The position numbers and the translations under genes were made by a program. DNA of 64,000 nucleotides, from NCBI GenBank assembly GCA_003116975.1, contig BGKB01000182.1, positions 62,001 to 126,000 of the forward strand. The letters are read 5' to 3'. Origin of the DNA: Aurantiochytrium sp. KH105. Its lineage: Eukaryota; Sar; Bigyra; Thraustochytrida; Thraustochytriidae. The notes under the pieces are model-generated. The model saw only the letters and a program-made list of their open reading frames with translations. It did not search any database and was not told where the DNA came from. Below are positions 1 to 9,693 of this stretch, piece after piece (the first letter of the stretch is position 1; every line of letters begins with the position of its first letter).

Positions 1-1204
1 CGCCACAATCTCCACTCGCGCCATGCTCCGCGCCGTCGTCATTCTTCTCCGCGGGACCCGAACTTTCTTCAGAAAGTTCGCAAGTCCTTTCACGAGCGCT
101 CTCAATCTTTTTCTGCGGTTCCCAGTCTCGCTTCGGCCCCGGTCTCTCCTCCTCGCGCCGTGGCCGGCGGGCGGGCGGGCTGGCGGGCGGGCGGGCTGGC
201 GGGCGGGCGAGCTAGCGTCTCGACGCGCGAGCGAGCGTCTGCGAGCCTGCGAGCTAGCGCGCCGCCGCTGCGTGTCTCTCCGCAAAGCCGCGCGCGGCTG
301 GCTGGAATGTCGTACCGTCGCCTTCCTCCGCTCCCGCGATTCTGGTTTGCTCTCGCGGCGAGAGCGGCGAGCGAGAGCGCACTCGCGGCTCGTTTCCCTG
401 CATTCCCCGTTCAAACGTTTAAAATTCAAAAGTTTCCCCCGGTTTCCCCGGCGCGTTCTCGTCAGAGCACCTACGTAACAAAGCGAACGCGGGGAAACGG
501 AAAAACTGCCGCCGCGGGTTCCGGTTCCGGACACTTTCGGCACGCGCGGCTGGACAGGAAGGAGGGAGCGCGTTCTCTCCGGCACGGCGGTGGCGACTCG
601 TAGCACCCGGAGAACAACGGCGCGAGCCAGTCCCCCGGGTGCCACAGTGTGTGGTGTCCGATCGATTTACCGCAGAGGTGCTGCACAATGCGACCGCAAA
701 GGTGCTGCAAGAAAACAGCAACCAGAAAGCAGCCACCAAGGTGTCCGTCCCTACAGATGGCCGTTGCTGCAAGTAAAATCAATAACAAGGCTTCTCTACA
801 CGTGGTCGGTGCTGCAAGTAAATGCAACCACCTAGTATTGTCTGCAGATGGCTGGGTTCTGAAGGTGAATGCGGCCACACTAACAGTGAGGCTTTTCTGC
901 AAATCATCTCTCAGCTCAGTCCATATCATGGGTAACTTGCGCGCAATGGCAACCACGAAACGAAGCTGTACAGGTTTGCACCAAAGCAATCGAGGTTTTT
1001 TAAAAAGATAATGATCTTGATGATGATACTTATTGGGCGACAACCACAAGAAAGATTACACATTCATGCCATGACGTTGACGATGATGACGCATGCTGAC
1101 TGATAATGCTGACGAAGGGCGGCATGGTGATCATGCGATACGACACATGCCTTCACAATGCTCGGTGCTTTGTTTCTGCTCTTCTTTTTCTTTTACTTTT
1201 TCTC
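1..1204. other. gene-free stretch, GC-rich then degenerate repeats
   Basis: No gene is supported here. Bases 165-215 are a G-rich GGCGGGCGGGCT tract. Bases 660-830 carry four loose copies of a GGTGCTGCAAGTAAA-like motif. Open frames in this stretch are arginine/alanine-rich products of base composition and resemble no family I know. The end of the minus-strand kinase gene lies at 1205. Confidence 0.5.
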
Positions 1205-4200
1205 TCAAAAGTTCTTAAACCATGCAGAGATGGGGATCTTCTCAAGAGTTCCCGAGTCAATGGCCTCCTCACGCGGAGTAGGCGTGGTCAAAATCTCCTG
1301 CAGGGCGTTCTGCGCAGCCTCGTGAAGCGGCGAGGGAAAGGTTCCAGTGCAAATGGCGTCGAAATCAACCTTGGCCAGAAACGGGTGCTGACGCGTGTCC
1401 TCGAGGTTGGAAAGGCGGCGATCCGGCGAGGGCTGAAGAAGATCGTGAAGAAAGTCGCGAGCCTCCTTGGAGAGCTCTTTGGGCAAGTCGAGCGAGTTCG
1501 GGTCAAAGTTCGTGATCTGCGAAAAGAGGTCTGTCTCGTTAAAGGGCAACTTTGATGTGAGCATTTCATAGGTGAGAATGCCCAAGGCCCAAAAGTCAAC
1601 CTCCAGGCCGTGGCCCGCGTTGAGCACCTGCTCAGGAGCAACATAGCCTGGATCTCCGCACATGGTAAAGGTGCGAATACTCGTATCTTCCATGTACTTT
1701 CCGCAACCAAGATCTGCCAGAGAAACGTAGCCTTGCGAGTTGAGCATGAGCGTTTGCGGATTGATCGAACGAGCGAGAATATTGCGCTCGTGCAGACGGT
1801 CCAAAATGACAACAATATTAGCAGCCACAAAACGAACCACATCCTCCTCAAGGGGCTCTGCCATGAAGTCGTGCAGCGTACCGCAAGCAACGCCCGCAAG
1901 AGCCACGTGCAGGCCATCGTGGCCTACAAATGTCTTGAGAATGGGGAAAATCGGCTCGTACACATTGACCGAGGCGCTTCCACCCGCGCCGGAGCGGCCA
2001 AGGTTGCTGAGGCCACGCGAAATACCTTGCGACGCACCATCGTGGCTCCGACGCGAAGAATCAGCAATGAGCGAGGGTAGCTCCTCGACAGCGGCAATGG
2101 GTAGGAGCGCGCGGTCGCGAAGTGGCATGTTCTCCGTTTTCGCAGCCATCACGGCCTTGCGATCAAAGGATTTCAGCGTGCAGGGGGACTCCGCGCCGCG
2201 GACGTTGACGACGCGGTAGCGAATCGTGTCCGAAGTGTGAATCACGGCTTTGGGCGTCACGCCCTCGAGCGGAACGTCAAATGGAACGCCGGCCGCGGCA
2301 CAGCGAATGGGCATATCCGCAGCTGCCAGACTCTCGAGCTCGCGCTTTCGCGCATGGCGCGCAATGATGTCCCCCAGGGGACCGAGCACCTGCTCGAACG
2401 AATTTTTGCTAATGTAAAAGCAAATGGTCTTGCCCACCGAGAGCACGCTCGCGGCACGGGGCTCGGCATTGAGCAATGAGCGTTCGCCAAAGTAGCTACC
2501 TGCCTCGAGCCGCATCACCTCCTTGCCCTTGGACGGATCAATCTTGGCCGGATCTGTCTCTTCGGAGATCAGACATCGCACCCCGCCTTCCTTGACAATG
2601 TACATTGTGTCGCCCATGTCGCCCTGCTTGATGATGGTCTCGCCATCGTTGTACGATACTTCCGACACTTGATCCGCAAGACGCTGGAGCTGGCCCTTGC
2701 CCAAGGTCTCCAAAATCTTGACCGTGCGAAGGACGCGAATCAGCTCCTTGTTCGGGCGCTTGATCAGGACACGCCGGAATGTCTTGCGACCCAGAGCCCA
2801 GAGCTGGCCGTCTGTCTTGGCCACCACCGAGGCCGCACGGGGCTTGGAATACATGAGTGCGAGCTCACCAAAGGAAGGGTTGCCCACACTGCCGGCGCGC
2901 GAGACATATGTGTGCACCTTGCGCTGTTCCTCGGAACCTTCTTGTTTGAGAAAACAGTCGTACTCGCCGGACCCAACCACGTAAAAGTTGTCACCGTGCT
3001 CGCCTTGCGAAATGATCGTCTCCCCCGCCTTGACGGGCTTTGACTCAAAGGCTGCCAGAACCTCATCGAGCTGCATCGGGTTGAGGTGCTGAAACAGAAA
3101 GTTGGTCGAAATCGCCATTTTGATCTCCTCAATCTCCTCGGCAGACTTGGGCGGCCGCTCCGACTCGGCGTCATCATCGTCTTCCTCCTCCTCTTCAAAG
3201 ACGGTCGATGCTTCGATGAGCGCGCGCTTCGTGCGCGACATTTCGCGCCGCACAGGACGATTCTGCTTCTCCATTGCCAAGAGGGCGTCGTAGCTGCGAA
3301 AGGAGCCCGTAGCCGATAAGGTCATGCCGATCTCCGGGCTGCGTCCCGAGGTTAAGTTATTCAAGCCCACCTTGGCAGCCTCGTGGTGCTCCGTGAAAAT
3401 GACAATGGCCGTAATATCATCGGTGCGCACTTCATAGTGCAGCCACAACTTGTACGACTCAGTCACAAGAGCGCGCGCTGCCTCATAGGGGTCGTCGAAC
3501 TTAGCAACCATGTCCACCACGGTCTGCGACGAAAGGAACTCAAAGACGCCGTCACTGGCGATGACAATAAAGCGGTCGTGCGGCGTCAATTTCCGGCGAA
3601 GGACTTCCGGGTTTGGGCAGCACCCAATCGACTCGGCCATCTCGTCGCCAAGACTCCGCGTAAAAGCAACGCCGGGGCACCCCTTGTTGGGAAGCCACAG
3701 GCGGGGTGGATCGCCGCCGTCGTCCTCCTCGTCGCCCCATTCCTCGACACTCGGATCATAGGGCTTGTAGCCCTCGAGCTGGTCCATGGTCATGACGACC
3801 GCGCCGGCCTGTCTGCATCGATCGCGCTCGTCCGCGCGGTACGGCGTCTGATCGGCGCTGAGCGGCTGCGCCATGATGCGTCCCCCACCCATGTCAGACG
3901 CAAGGATCGCCCGAGAGTCACCCACATTGGCCACAATCACATCATCCTCTACAAAGAGGGCAGAGATGCATGTTGTCCCTGCGAGCGTGTCATCAAAAAA
4001 GGTGGGGCCCTTGCGCTTGCGCTTTTGCTTGTGCATCTCCTTGTTCACCTTGATCAGCGAGTCTTCAAAAGCGGTTTCGGGAGCCGAGCGTAGCTGCTTG
4101 TGATGCAGCATGCATTTGCTGAATTTGTCGACGGCATATGTGCTGCATTCTGTGCCGTAGCGCCCATGACCGTCAAAGACGCCGAAAAGACTCAAATCAG

Positions 4201-4627
4201 GGTACTTGGGTCCCAAGTCTGGTGCCACCAAGAGGTTGTCCTGGTTCTTTTTGCTCAGATCCTCGGGGTAAAAGCCGCACTGGCACACCCAGCCGTACCG
4301 CAAGGTCAGCACGGGTGACTTGGACTTTGGCCCGTTGCTCGACGCACCCGTTGCGCCTTCTTCCTCGCCCGATGCCGCCGCGTTTTCGCCCTCGAAACGA
4401 TAAATTTCCCGGATTTGTGCTTCCTTGGACGATCGCGTGCGGCCGGATACTTCGAGACGGCTAATGGCCAAGAACTTTTCGTCTTGCGTGAGTCCATCCT
4501 CCACGTCAGGTTCCGGTGCCGTGCACTTGTCGAGCGTCTCCGGGATCAGGCTATGCGCGAGATCTTCAGCGCTCGACTTGGCCGCCTTGAGTTTCGCCAC
4601 CGGAATCGGTTCATCGCGGTTATCCAT
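1205..4627 (-). CDS. PP2C phosphatase / two cyclic-nucleotide-binding domains / protein kinase-like fusion
   Basis: Single-exon gene, 1140 aa. The N-terminal third is a PP2C-type Ser/Thr phosphatase (about residues 110-415) with FDGHG, VGDSRA, AFTRSLGD and IASDG metal-site motifs. Two cNMP-binding domains follow (about 500-620 and 630-745); both have the phosphate-binding cassette (FGELALMYSKPRAA, FGERSLLNAEPRAA) with the Arg needed for cyclic nucleotide. The C-terminus (about 800-1110) is an AGC/PKG-like kinase fold with DLG, a recognisable APE (GYVAPEQ) and DFWALG. The glycine loop is absent and the HRD aspartate is replaced (ARSINPQTLML), so catalysis is doubtful. The same domain order is known in plant PP2C-cNMP-kinase proteins (called PKG in rice), which from memory also lack the HRD Asp. 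Likely a cyclic-nucleotide-regulated phosphatase. The ATG at 4627 is the first in frame. Confidence 0.9.
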   Translation of the reverse strand: MDNRDEPIPVAKLKAAKSSAEDLAHSLIPETLDKCTAPEPDVEDGLTQDEKFLAISRLEVSGRTRSSKEAQIREIYRFEGENAAASGEEEGATGASSNGPKSKSPVLTLRYGWVCQCGFYPEDLSKKNQDNLLVAPDLGPKYPDLSLFGVFDGHGRYGTECSTYAVDKFSKCMLHHKQLRSAPETAFEDSLIKVNKEMHKQKRKRKGPTFFDDTLAGTTCISALFVEDDVIVANVGDSRAILASDMGGGRIMAQPLSADQTPYRADERDRCRQAGAVVMTMDQLEGYKPYDPSVEEWGDEEDDGGDPPRLWLPNKGCPGVAFTRSLGDEMAESIGCCPNPEVLRRKLTPHDRFIVIASDGVFEFLSSQTVVDMVAKFDDPYEAARALVTESYKLWLHYEVRTDDITAIVIFTEHHEAAKVGLNNLTSGRSPEIGMTLSATGSFRSYDALLAMEKQNRPVRREMSRTKRALIEASTVFEEEEEDDDDAESERPPKSAEEIEEIKMAISTNFLFQHLNPMQLDEVLAAFESKPVKAGETIISQGEHGDNFYVVGSGEYDCFLKQEGSEEQRKVHTYVSRAGSVGNPSFGELALMYSKPRAASVVAKTDGQLWALGRKTFRRVLIKRPNKELIRVLRTVKILETLGKGQLQRLADQVSEVSYNDGETIIKQGDMGDTMYIVKEGGVRCLISEETDPAKIDPSKGKEVMRLEAGSYFGERSLLNAEPRAASVLSVGKTICFYISKNSFEQVLGPLGDIIARHARKRELESLAAADMPIRCAAAGVPFDVPLEGVTPKAVIHTSDTIRYRVVNVRGAESPCTLKSFDRKAVMAAKTENMPLRDRALLPIAAVEELPSLIADSSRRSHDGASQGISRGLSNLGRSGAGGSASVNVYEPIFPILKTFVGHDGLHVALAGVACGTLHDFMAEPLEEDVVRFVAANIVVILDRLHERNILARSINPQTLMLNSQGYVSLADLGCGKYMEDTSIRTFTMCGDPGYVAPEQVLNAGHGLEVDFWALGILTYEMLTSKLPFNETDLFSQITNFDPNSLDLPKELSKEARDFLHDLLQPSPDRRLSNLEDTRQHPFLAKVDFDAICTGTFPSPLHEAAQNALQEILTTPTPREEAIDSGTLEKIPISAWFKNF

Positions 4628-4800
4628 CGTGGCTCTCTACTTGCTATCTCGCCACGACGCGATCTGCGCCCTGTTGTGTTTTGAGGTTGTGCCGCACGGC
4701 TACGGACTGCGCTGCACGGCCTCCGCGCAGCGGGTTCTTCTCCTCGCCGCGCGTTCAAACCCTGGAAATCTCTCTTGGCCGTCCTGCGCCTGCTCCGCGC

Positions 4801-4844
4801 GGCGCTGGCGCTGGCGCTGGCGCTGGCGCTGGCGCTGGCGCTGG
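4801..4844. repeat. GGCGCT hexanucleotide microsatellite
   Basis: Seven uninterrupted copies of GGCGCT, decaying into GGTGCT. It lies 170-220 bases upstream of the PP2C-kinase start codon. Confidence 0.9.
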
Positions 4845-5023
4845 TGCTCGCGCGCGAGGCCCGTGCGCGTGCTCGCTGCGCGGCTCTGCGCGAGACCCGT
4901 GCGCGCCGCGAGACCCGTGCGCGAGGCGGCCTCGAGAGGGCGCGGCGGCGAGCGCGTCGCTCGCTCCCCGTCCTCTCTCTCGCTCGCTCGCCTCCCTCCG
5001 CTCCGCGCGCGTCGCGCCGGGCG

Positions 5024-5078
5024 AGCGTGCGTGCGAGCGTGCGTGCGAGCGTGCGTGCGTGCGTGCGTGCGCGCGTGC
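5024..5078. repeat. GCGTGC(GA) tandem repeat
   Basis: Imperfect GCGTGCGA and GCGTGC copies in the intergenic region, a simple-sequence repeat. Confidence 0.85.
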
Positions 5079-5267
5079 GGTCTCCCGAGCGCGCTCGCGT
5101 GCGGTCTCCGAGCGAGTCTGCGCGCGGGCGCGGGCGTCGGCGGCGCGGCTTGCGCCTCGTCGCTGCTCTGTTTAGCGTTTTGAGGAGATCAAGAAAGGGC
5201 AGAGGAAGGAAGGAAGCAAGCACGAGGAAAACAACGAACGAATGATCAACGATCAATCTTGATCGGA

Positions 5268-5294
5268 CGATCGATCGATCGATCGATCGATCGA
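5268..5294. repeat. GATC tetranucleotide run
   Basis: Six to seven copies of CGAT/GATC. A shorter GATC run recurs near 6487-6506 in the same intergenic region. Confidence 0.85.
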
Positions 5295-6333
5295 ACGAAT
5301 GGAGGCCGCCCTCTTCAGAGATTTTGCGCGCGGCTCGCAGCGACAACAAGCGAAGCAAGCGAGGAAGCCGACGCTTACTGTCGCGGAGGACGAGGACGAG
5401 GACGAGCCTGGGCAGGAAATCTTTGGCGTGCCTGGCTAAAATCGCAACTTGACCTCGATTGTGGCCGAGGTCGAAGAAATGTGATCAATCTGCGCGCACT
5501 CGCGTCGCCCGACCGCAGAGGCGGCAGGGAGGGGGAGCGCGGAGGCGCGCGAGAAGCGCGAGGGGCGAGCTTTGTGCAGCCTTGCGCGCAGGGTCCGCGG
5601 CCAGACCTCCGCGCCGCGTCGCAGTACACACGAGCACTGCGGGGCGAAGGCGCCCAAGCCTACAGCAAGAAACCACGACGCGTGCTGACGCACCCTGAAC
5701 GCCAACGAAGTGGCTAGCTCGCTACCGCTTTCGAGGCAACCTCCGCCAGGAAAAGCAAAGGCTGCGCCGTCCAGTGCTTTCGAAATCGTCCAGGCAGGCA
5801 TCTATCTTCGCTCCGAAGCAAGCAAGCCTGACCTCCTCTGAGGGGCTGCCTCGCAACGCATCTATTCATTGTCTCTCGTTTCTAGGGAGCGACCGAGCAC
5901 GAAGCGAACGAGCGCTCTCTCCTGGGGGCCCTCGCCCACAGCCAATCGCTCGCCTCGCAACTGACAAAATGTTCGCTCGTTCGTGGTAAGCTAGCTAGCT
6001 AGCTTGCTTGCGTGCATGCTTGGGGCGGAGATTAGATTACCTTCGCAGCAAGGCCACCAACACAAAATAACTTGTTTTCGAGACCGTAAACTCCGTCGCA
6101 GAGACGGCGAGATCTCCGCTGCAGCTGCTCTTTCACTCGCGCCTTGACTGGCTGTGGCATGCAATAGGTCCCTCCGTCTAGCAGGCCGCAGCCGACAGCG
6201 AGTCCCCTGGCGCGGGGACCTGAACTTCATTCCATTGAAACGGATCTCGCGCGCACACCCCTTTCGTGCTCTCTGTTGCCTTGCCGCGGTCTGCACAACG
6301 CACGCTCGTATTACGAAAGATGCAACTTATCGT

Positions 6334-6426
6334 AGGATATCCTGCGTCAAGGCGTGCAAGATGCAGATTGCCACAGAATATACTGCATTCTTTTACAAAA
6401 GGCACGTAGTATCGCAGTATATACTG
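6334..6426. promoter_or_regulatory. three evenly spaced palindromes upstream of the methyltransferase gene
   Basis: AGGATATCCT (6334-6343), CAGAATATACTG (6374-6385, one mismatch from a palindrome) and CAGTATATACTG (6415-6426, perfect) start 40 and 41 bases apart. The patch is AT-richer than its surroundings and lies 280-380 bases upstream of the ATG at 6710. The same AGGATATCCT occurs three more times at 27487-27557. A role as transcription-factor sites is inference. Confidence 0.35.
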
Positions 6427-6709
6427 TAACATATAGAATACCGCAGCCGCTGCCGCATGATGATGAGGATGTTGCCTGCGCACTGCAAGATCGATCGATC
6501 GATCGGGCAGGGCAGTACAACTTTGTCGACGTGGAGGGCCGCACGGTCACCTGCTTCGGTCAGTCGCTGGCTCCGGTCGCTGTCTGCGCGGTATTGAGCT
6601 GGCAGCGCGCAGAGAGCATCGTGCTCCCTCGTCGCGAACGAGCAAGCGATCGAGCCCAGGAGCGCCTTGCGTTTTCGGAAGGAGCACCACCACCCGCGCC
6701 AGCAGCATC

Positions 6710-7558
6710 ATGTCCTCCGTGCCCGTACAGCGAAAGAACGCCAAGGGCGCAGCAAAGCAGCAGCAGCAGCAGCAGTCTCAAGCCGCCGCAAAGGCTGATG
6801 AAGCCATGACGGCCAAGGCAGAGGGACCCTACACGGACCGTATGCTGCAGGGCGCCATTTTCGTAGCCGTGGCCGTGCCGTGGCTCATTCTCGTTGCCCT
6901 TGAGAAGCAATCCCCCCAAGAGTTGGCGCAGAATCTCGTCAAGGACCTGCACATCAAACAGGCAATGAACGAACGTGGATTTCTTGACGACCCGCGCTTC
7001 TGGTACATTGTGGCTGCGCTCTCGACCCCTCACGTCTTTTACTTTATCGTCTGGACCAACGCAAGCATCTTCTATCGGCTCGTCAAGCCCATCGGTGAGC
7101 CTTTTCAGGTCTTTGCTTTGATGGCTCACGGCATCAAGGCCTTTCAAGCCTGCGCTCTCGCCGTTTGGTACTTTGGTCTCGACTATTGGTTGTCAACCGA
7201 CAACCTCGTTGAACTTCCGCACGAGGCCTTGACGTTTCTAGGTTCCCGAAGCACGGCGCAGCTCATTCTTGCCGGCGAGCTCTTCATGCTTGGCCAGCTC
7301 TTCAACGGCGGTGTCTACCAGTCGATTGGCGAGGCTGGCGTTTATTACGGTTGCCGCCTTGGGCAAACCGTTCCTTGGGTCTTTGGATTCCCCTTTAGCG
7401 TGGTGCCCCATCCCCAATACCTTGGTGCGACAGTGTCAATCTGGGGCGGTGTCCTTCTTTGTGCTACTTCTGCCTCTGTGTCGGCGGGCATCTATGCCAT
7501 TGGCGTGATCATGACCGTCTTTTACTTTTTCTCTTCCATGGTGGAGCAGCACCTGTGA
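6710..7558 (+). CDS. phospholipid N-methyltransferase (PLMT/Opi3-like)
   Basis: Single-exon gene, 282 aa. Enzymes of this family use S-adenosylmethionine to methylate phosphatidyl-N-monomethylethanolamine and dimethylethanolamine to phosphatidylcholine in the ER. An Ala/Lys/Gln-rich N-terminus (about 40 aa with a polyQ run) precedes roughly five hydrophobic segments. The diagnostic C-terminal block is seen: a GEAGVYYG motif, QTVPWVFGFPFSVVPHPQYLG (the RHPxYxG-type SAM motif) and a terminal SSMVEQ. It looks most like plant PLMT. The N-terminal extension is longer than usual. No separate PE-to-PMME enzyme is visible in this window. The upstream palindrome cluster may control it. Confidence 0.85.
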   Translation: MSSVPVQRKNAKGAAKQQQQQQSQAAAKADEAMTAKAEGPYTDRMLQGAIFVAVAVPWLILVALEKQSPQELAQNLVKDLHIKQAMNERGFLDDPRFWYIVAALSTPHVFYFIVWTNASIFYRLVKPIGEPFQVFALMAHGIKAFQACALAVWYFGLDYWLSTDNLVELPHEALTFLGSRSTAQLILAGELFMLGQLFNGGVYQSIGEAGVYYGCRLGQTVPWVFGFPFSVVPHPQYLGATVSIWGGVLLCATSASVSAGIYAIGVIMTVFYFFSSMVEQHL

Positions 7559-7959
7559 AAAGGACCTCGCCAAAGGTAAAAGGAAATCAAATTTTGCCCT
7601 CCCAAACCCACTTCCTAACCCCCCTTTTCCTTTTTCTCTTCTACAATTCACTTGTCCCAATTGACGCGACTCATATGTTTGGCACAACATGGCTCTGAAA
7701 GCTTTTATTTTTAAAGTCTCCACGCCCTCATTTAAACTCCACAAGTTTTCATCCCAACGTTGCAAGCTTCCACGCATTCTCCACAAATTTTCGTCAAGTC
7801 GATTTCCTTATATGTCTCGTTCTCCAGCTAGGTCTAGCCCCTCGTTAGAATGGATGAATAAATCACAACCTCTCTATCGCATCGCTCAATGACTCGGGAC
7901 ACGGTACGATACGCTACAAAAGATGGACCTTTGAGTTTGCCCGACTGCCAAATACATGA
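7559..7959. other. convergent 3' intergenic region
   Basis: Separates the tail-to-tail methyltransferase and REX4 genes. It is AT-richer than the coding DNA and presumably holds the 3' UTRs. No gene seen. Confidence 0.5.
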
Positions 7960-8991
7960 TTACGACCGCTTGTGCTTGCGCGTGCGCGGCGGTCTCGCAA
8001 AGACGTCGGCCTGCGTATCAGTGGAAACTGACTCTGACGCCAGGGTCCCCGAGGGCTCCGTGCGCTTAGTAGTCAAATCAATTGTACTGGGCAAAATATC
8101 GCGGTCAGAGCCTCGCTTGTCGCGCTTCTTCTCTCGCGCCGTATGACGGGCTGCACGAAGTTCCAAGACGCGGCGCTCCCATGCGGTAGAGTGTTTCTTG
8201 TAAATTTCGAGCGCAGCCCGCGCATCCACGTACGGGTCATGCTCACCATCCTGAATGACCTTGCCAAGTTCGTTTAGGCAGAGATCCCGTAGCTTGGCCG
8301 CATGCGTGCGGCCCGTCTCCGCATTCACGCGACGTAGCGGCGCATACAGGGCCGTGTCGCGCAAAAGCGAGCGCGGGTGCTTCAACATGAGGACTTCAAG
8401 ATCGCTTCGAAGTTGATGACCCACAAGCATTTTGCCGCGCACCAAATCAGCGACCTCAACCTGAACCTCCCAGAACGAGGGCGCTCCCTTGAGATCGCTG
8501 GGCCGAATTCCACTAAACTGTGTCCGGTAGTTGGTCACTTCCTCCATCGGCTTGCTGTACCTATCTAACATAACCTCGCCGCGCTCGTTCACTACACATA
8601 CACGCGCAAGTCTACTCTCGTCGCTGGTGCCCACGCCGACCATTTCGCAATCGAGAGCCACCATTCGCGCTTCCATGGACTTGGCGTTCCTTCGTGTCCA
8701 GTCGATCGAGCTGCCATATGTTGCAGACTCGTCAGCGCCCGGCCGGTCGCGCTTTTGCTGTCGCCTCTTCGCTGCCGCAGAAGACGAAGACGACGAGGAC
8801 CTCGCGCCATCGCCCGCCACGCCCTTCTCCAAGAGGGCGCGCCAGTTCGCGTCGGGGCCTGCGGCCTTGGTGGCAGTAGCAACCTTGGCCTTCTTCGCTT
8901 CGAGCTGCTTTTTCTTTTGCTGCTTCCGCTGCAACTTTTGCTTTTTCGCCTTTTTCGCGCTGGCGCTGCCGGACTTCTTCTTGACTGCCAT
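7960..8991 (-). CDS. REX4-type RNA exonuclease (DEDDh family)
   Basis: About 343 aa from the ATG at 8991. This start was chosen over the upstream in-frame ATG at 9288 because the protein then opens with a lysine-rich nucleolar-type segment (MAVKKKSGSASAKKAKKQK), and the preceding 99 codons are low-complexity Arg/Ala. The exonuclease domain covers about residues 105-270. It has the metal-binding residues in ALDCEMVGVG (Exo I), GHQLRSDLEVL (Exo II) and HDPYVDARAAL (Exo III with the DEDDh His). Yeast Rex4 acts in pre-rRNA processing; vertebrate REXO4/ISG20L relatives are nucleolar. A nucleolar rRNA-maturation role is inferred from family. The C-terminus is basic. Confidence 0.88.
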   Translation of the reverse strand: MAVKKKSGSASAKKAKKQKLQRKQQKKKQLEAKKAKVATATKAAGPDANWRALLEKGVAGDGARSSSSSSSAAAKRRQQKRDRPGADESATYGSSIDWTRRNAKSMEARMVALDCEMVGVGTSDESRLARVCVVNERGEVMLDRYSKPMEEVTNYRTQFSGIRPSDLKGAPSFWEVQVEVADLVRGKMLVGHQLRSDLEVLMLKHPRSLLRDTALYAPLRRVNAETGRTHAAKLRDLCLNELGKVIQDGEHDPYVDARAALEIYKKHSTAWERRVLELRAARHTAREKKRDKRGSDRDILPSTIDLTTKRTEPSGTLASESVSTDTQADVFARPPRTRKHKRS

Positions 8992-9693
8992 CGTGCTCGC
9001 GCTCGCGCTCGCCTTCGCCTTCGCCTGGCTCCAGGTCCCTCGCTTCTCCAGCGCGCGAGCACGCAAAGGCGCGTAGCGGTCCCTCTCGAGAGAGCTCTCA
9101 ATGTCTGCCGCTCTCGTCTCTCTCTCTCGCGCGCGCGCGCGCGAGCGCAGCAGCACCGCCAGCGACCGCACGGTCCTCTGCGTACGCCCCCCCGCCCTCG
9201 CTCCCGCGCACGGGCTTCGCCGCGCTGGGTCTCTCGTGCGCGAGTCGCGCTCCGGTTCTGCTGCTCGAGGCCTCGCAGCCACCACCAACTTTGGCGGGTC
9301 TAACAGCGTAAGTGGCCCCTAATGAGTCCTACACCTGGCCAAGCCGTCGCACGTGGGCAGTCAGACGAGCAAGACCATGGACGTGCTCGCGTGTGATGAG
9401 GCCGCGCGATGTTTCGCACGCCTGAGCAGCAGTGACAAAGGCGACGAAAGGTGATGATGGCGACGAACTTCTCTTGCAAATGGCTCGAGGTCATAGATGT
9501 GCGAGCCTTGATGTGCGCGCAAGAGCGTCGCGGAGTACGGGCACGGCCACGATGGCGTCAAGAATGCCTTGCTCGACGTGCCAGTTAAGTTAGTGAGAAA
9601 AATTATCCTTTAGAATTTAACATCGACAAGCGCGATAGAAGAATCGGGGCGCGCTTGTTTGGTCGCGACAACGACAACACATTTCGTTGACGC
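8992..9693. other. intergenic region between REX4 start and LRR membrane gene end
   Basis: No gene is supported. The first 300 bases (CT and GC dinucleotide-rich) probably hold the REX4 promoter. The remainder shows nothing recognisable. Confidence 0.45.

Larger units (their letters stand above)
4628..6709. other. divergent intergenic region, GC-rich with microsatellites
   Basis: About 2.1 kb separates the divergent PP2C-kinase (-) and phospholipid methyltransferase (+) genes, so it should hold both promoters. It contains a GGCGCT array, a GCGTGC array and two GATC runs. Near the methyltransferase start is an AT-richer 100-base patch with three palindromes. The open frames here are low-complexity Arg/Ala products and I do not support them as genes. 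Confidence 0.55.

Noticed and set aside
23-603. Two overlapping plus-strand open frames at the left edge
   Set aside because: Arg/Ala-rich low-complexity products of a GC-rich tract, overlapping each other in different frames, with no recognisable domain.
4425-5358. Long open frames on both strands through the GGCGCT and GCGTGC repeats
   Set aside because: Driven by stop-poor repeats; products are repetitive Arg/Ala and overlap the true kinase start region.
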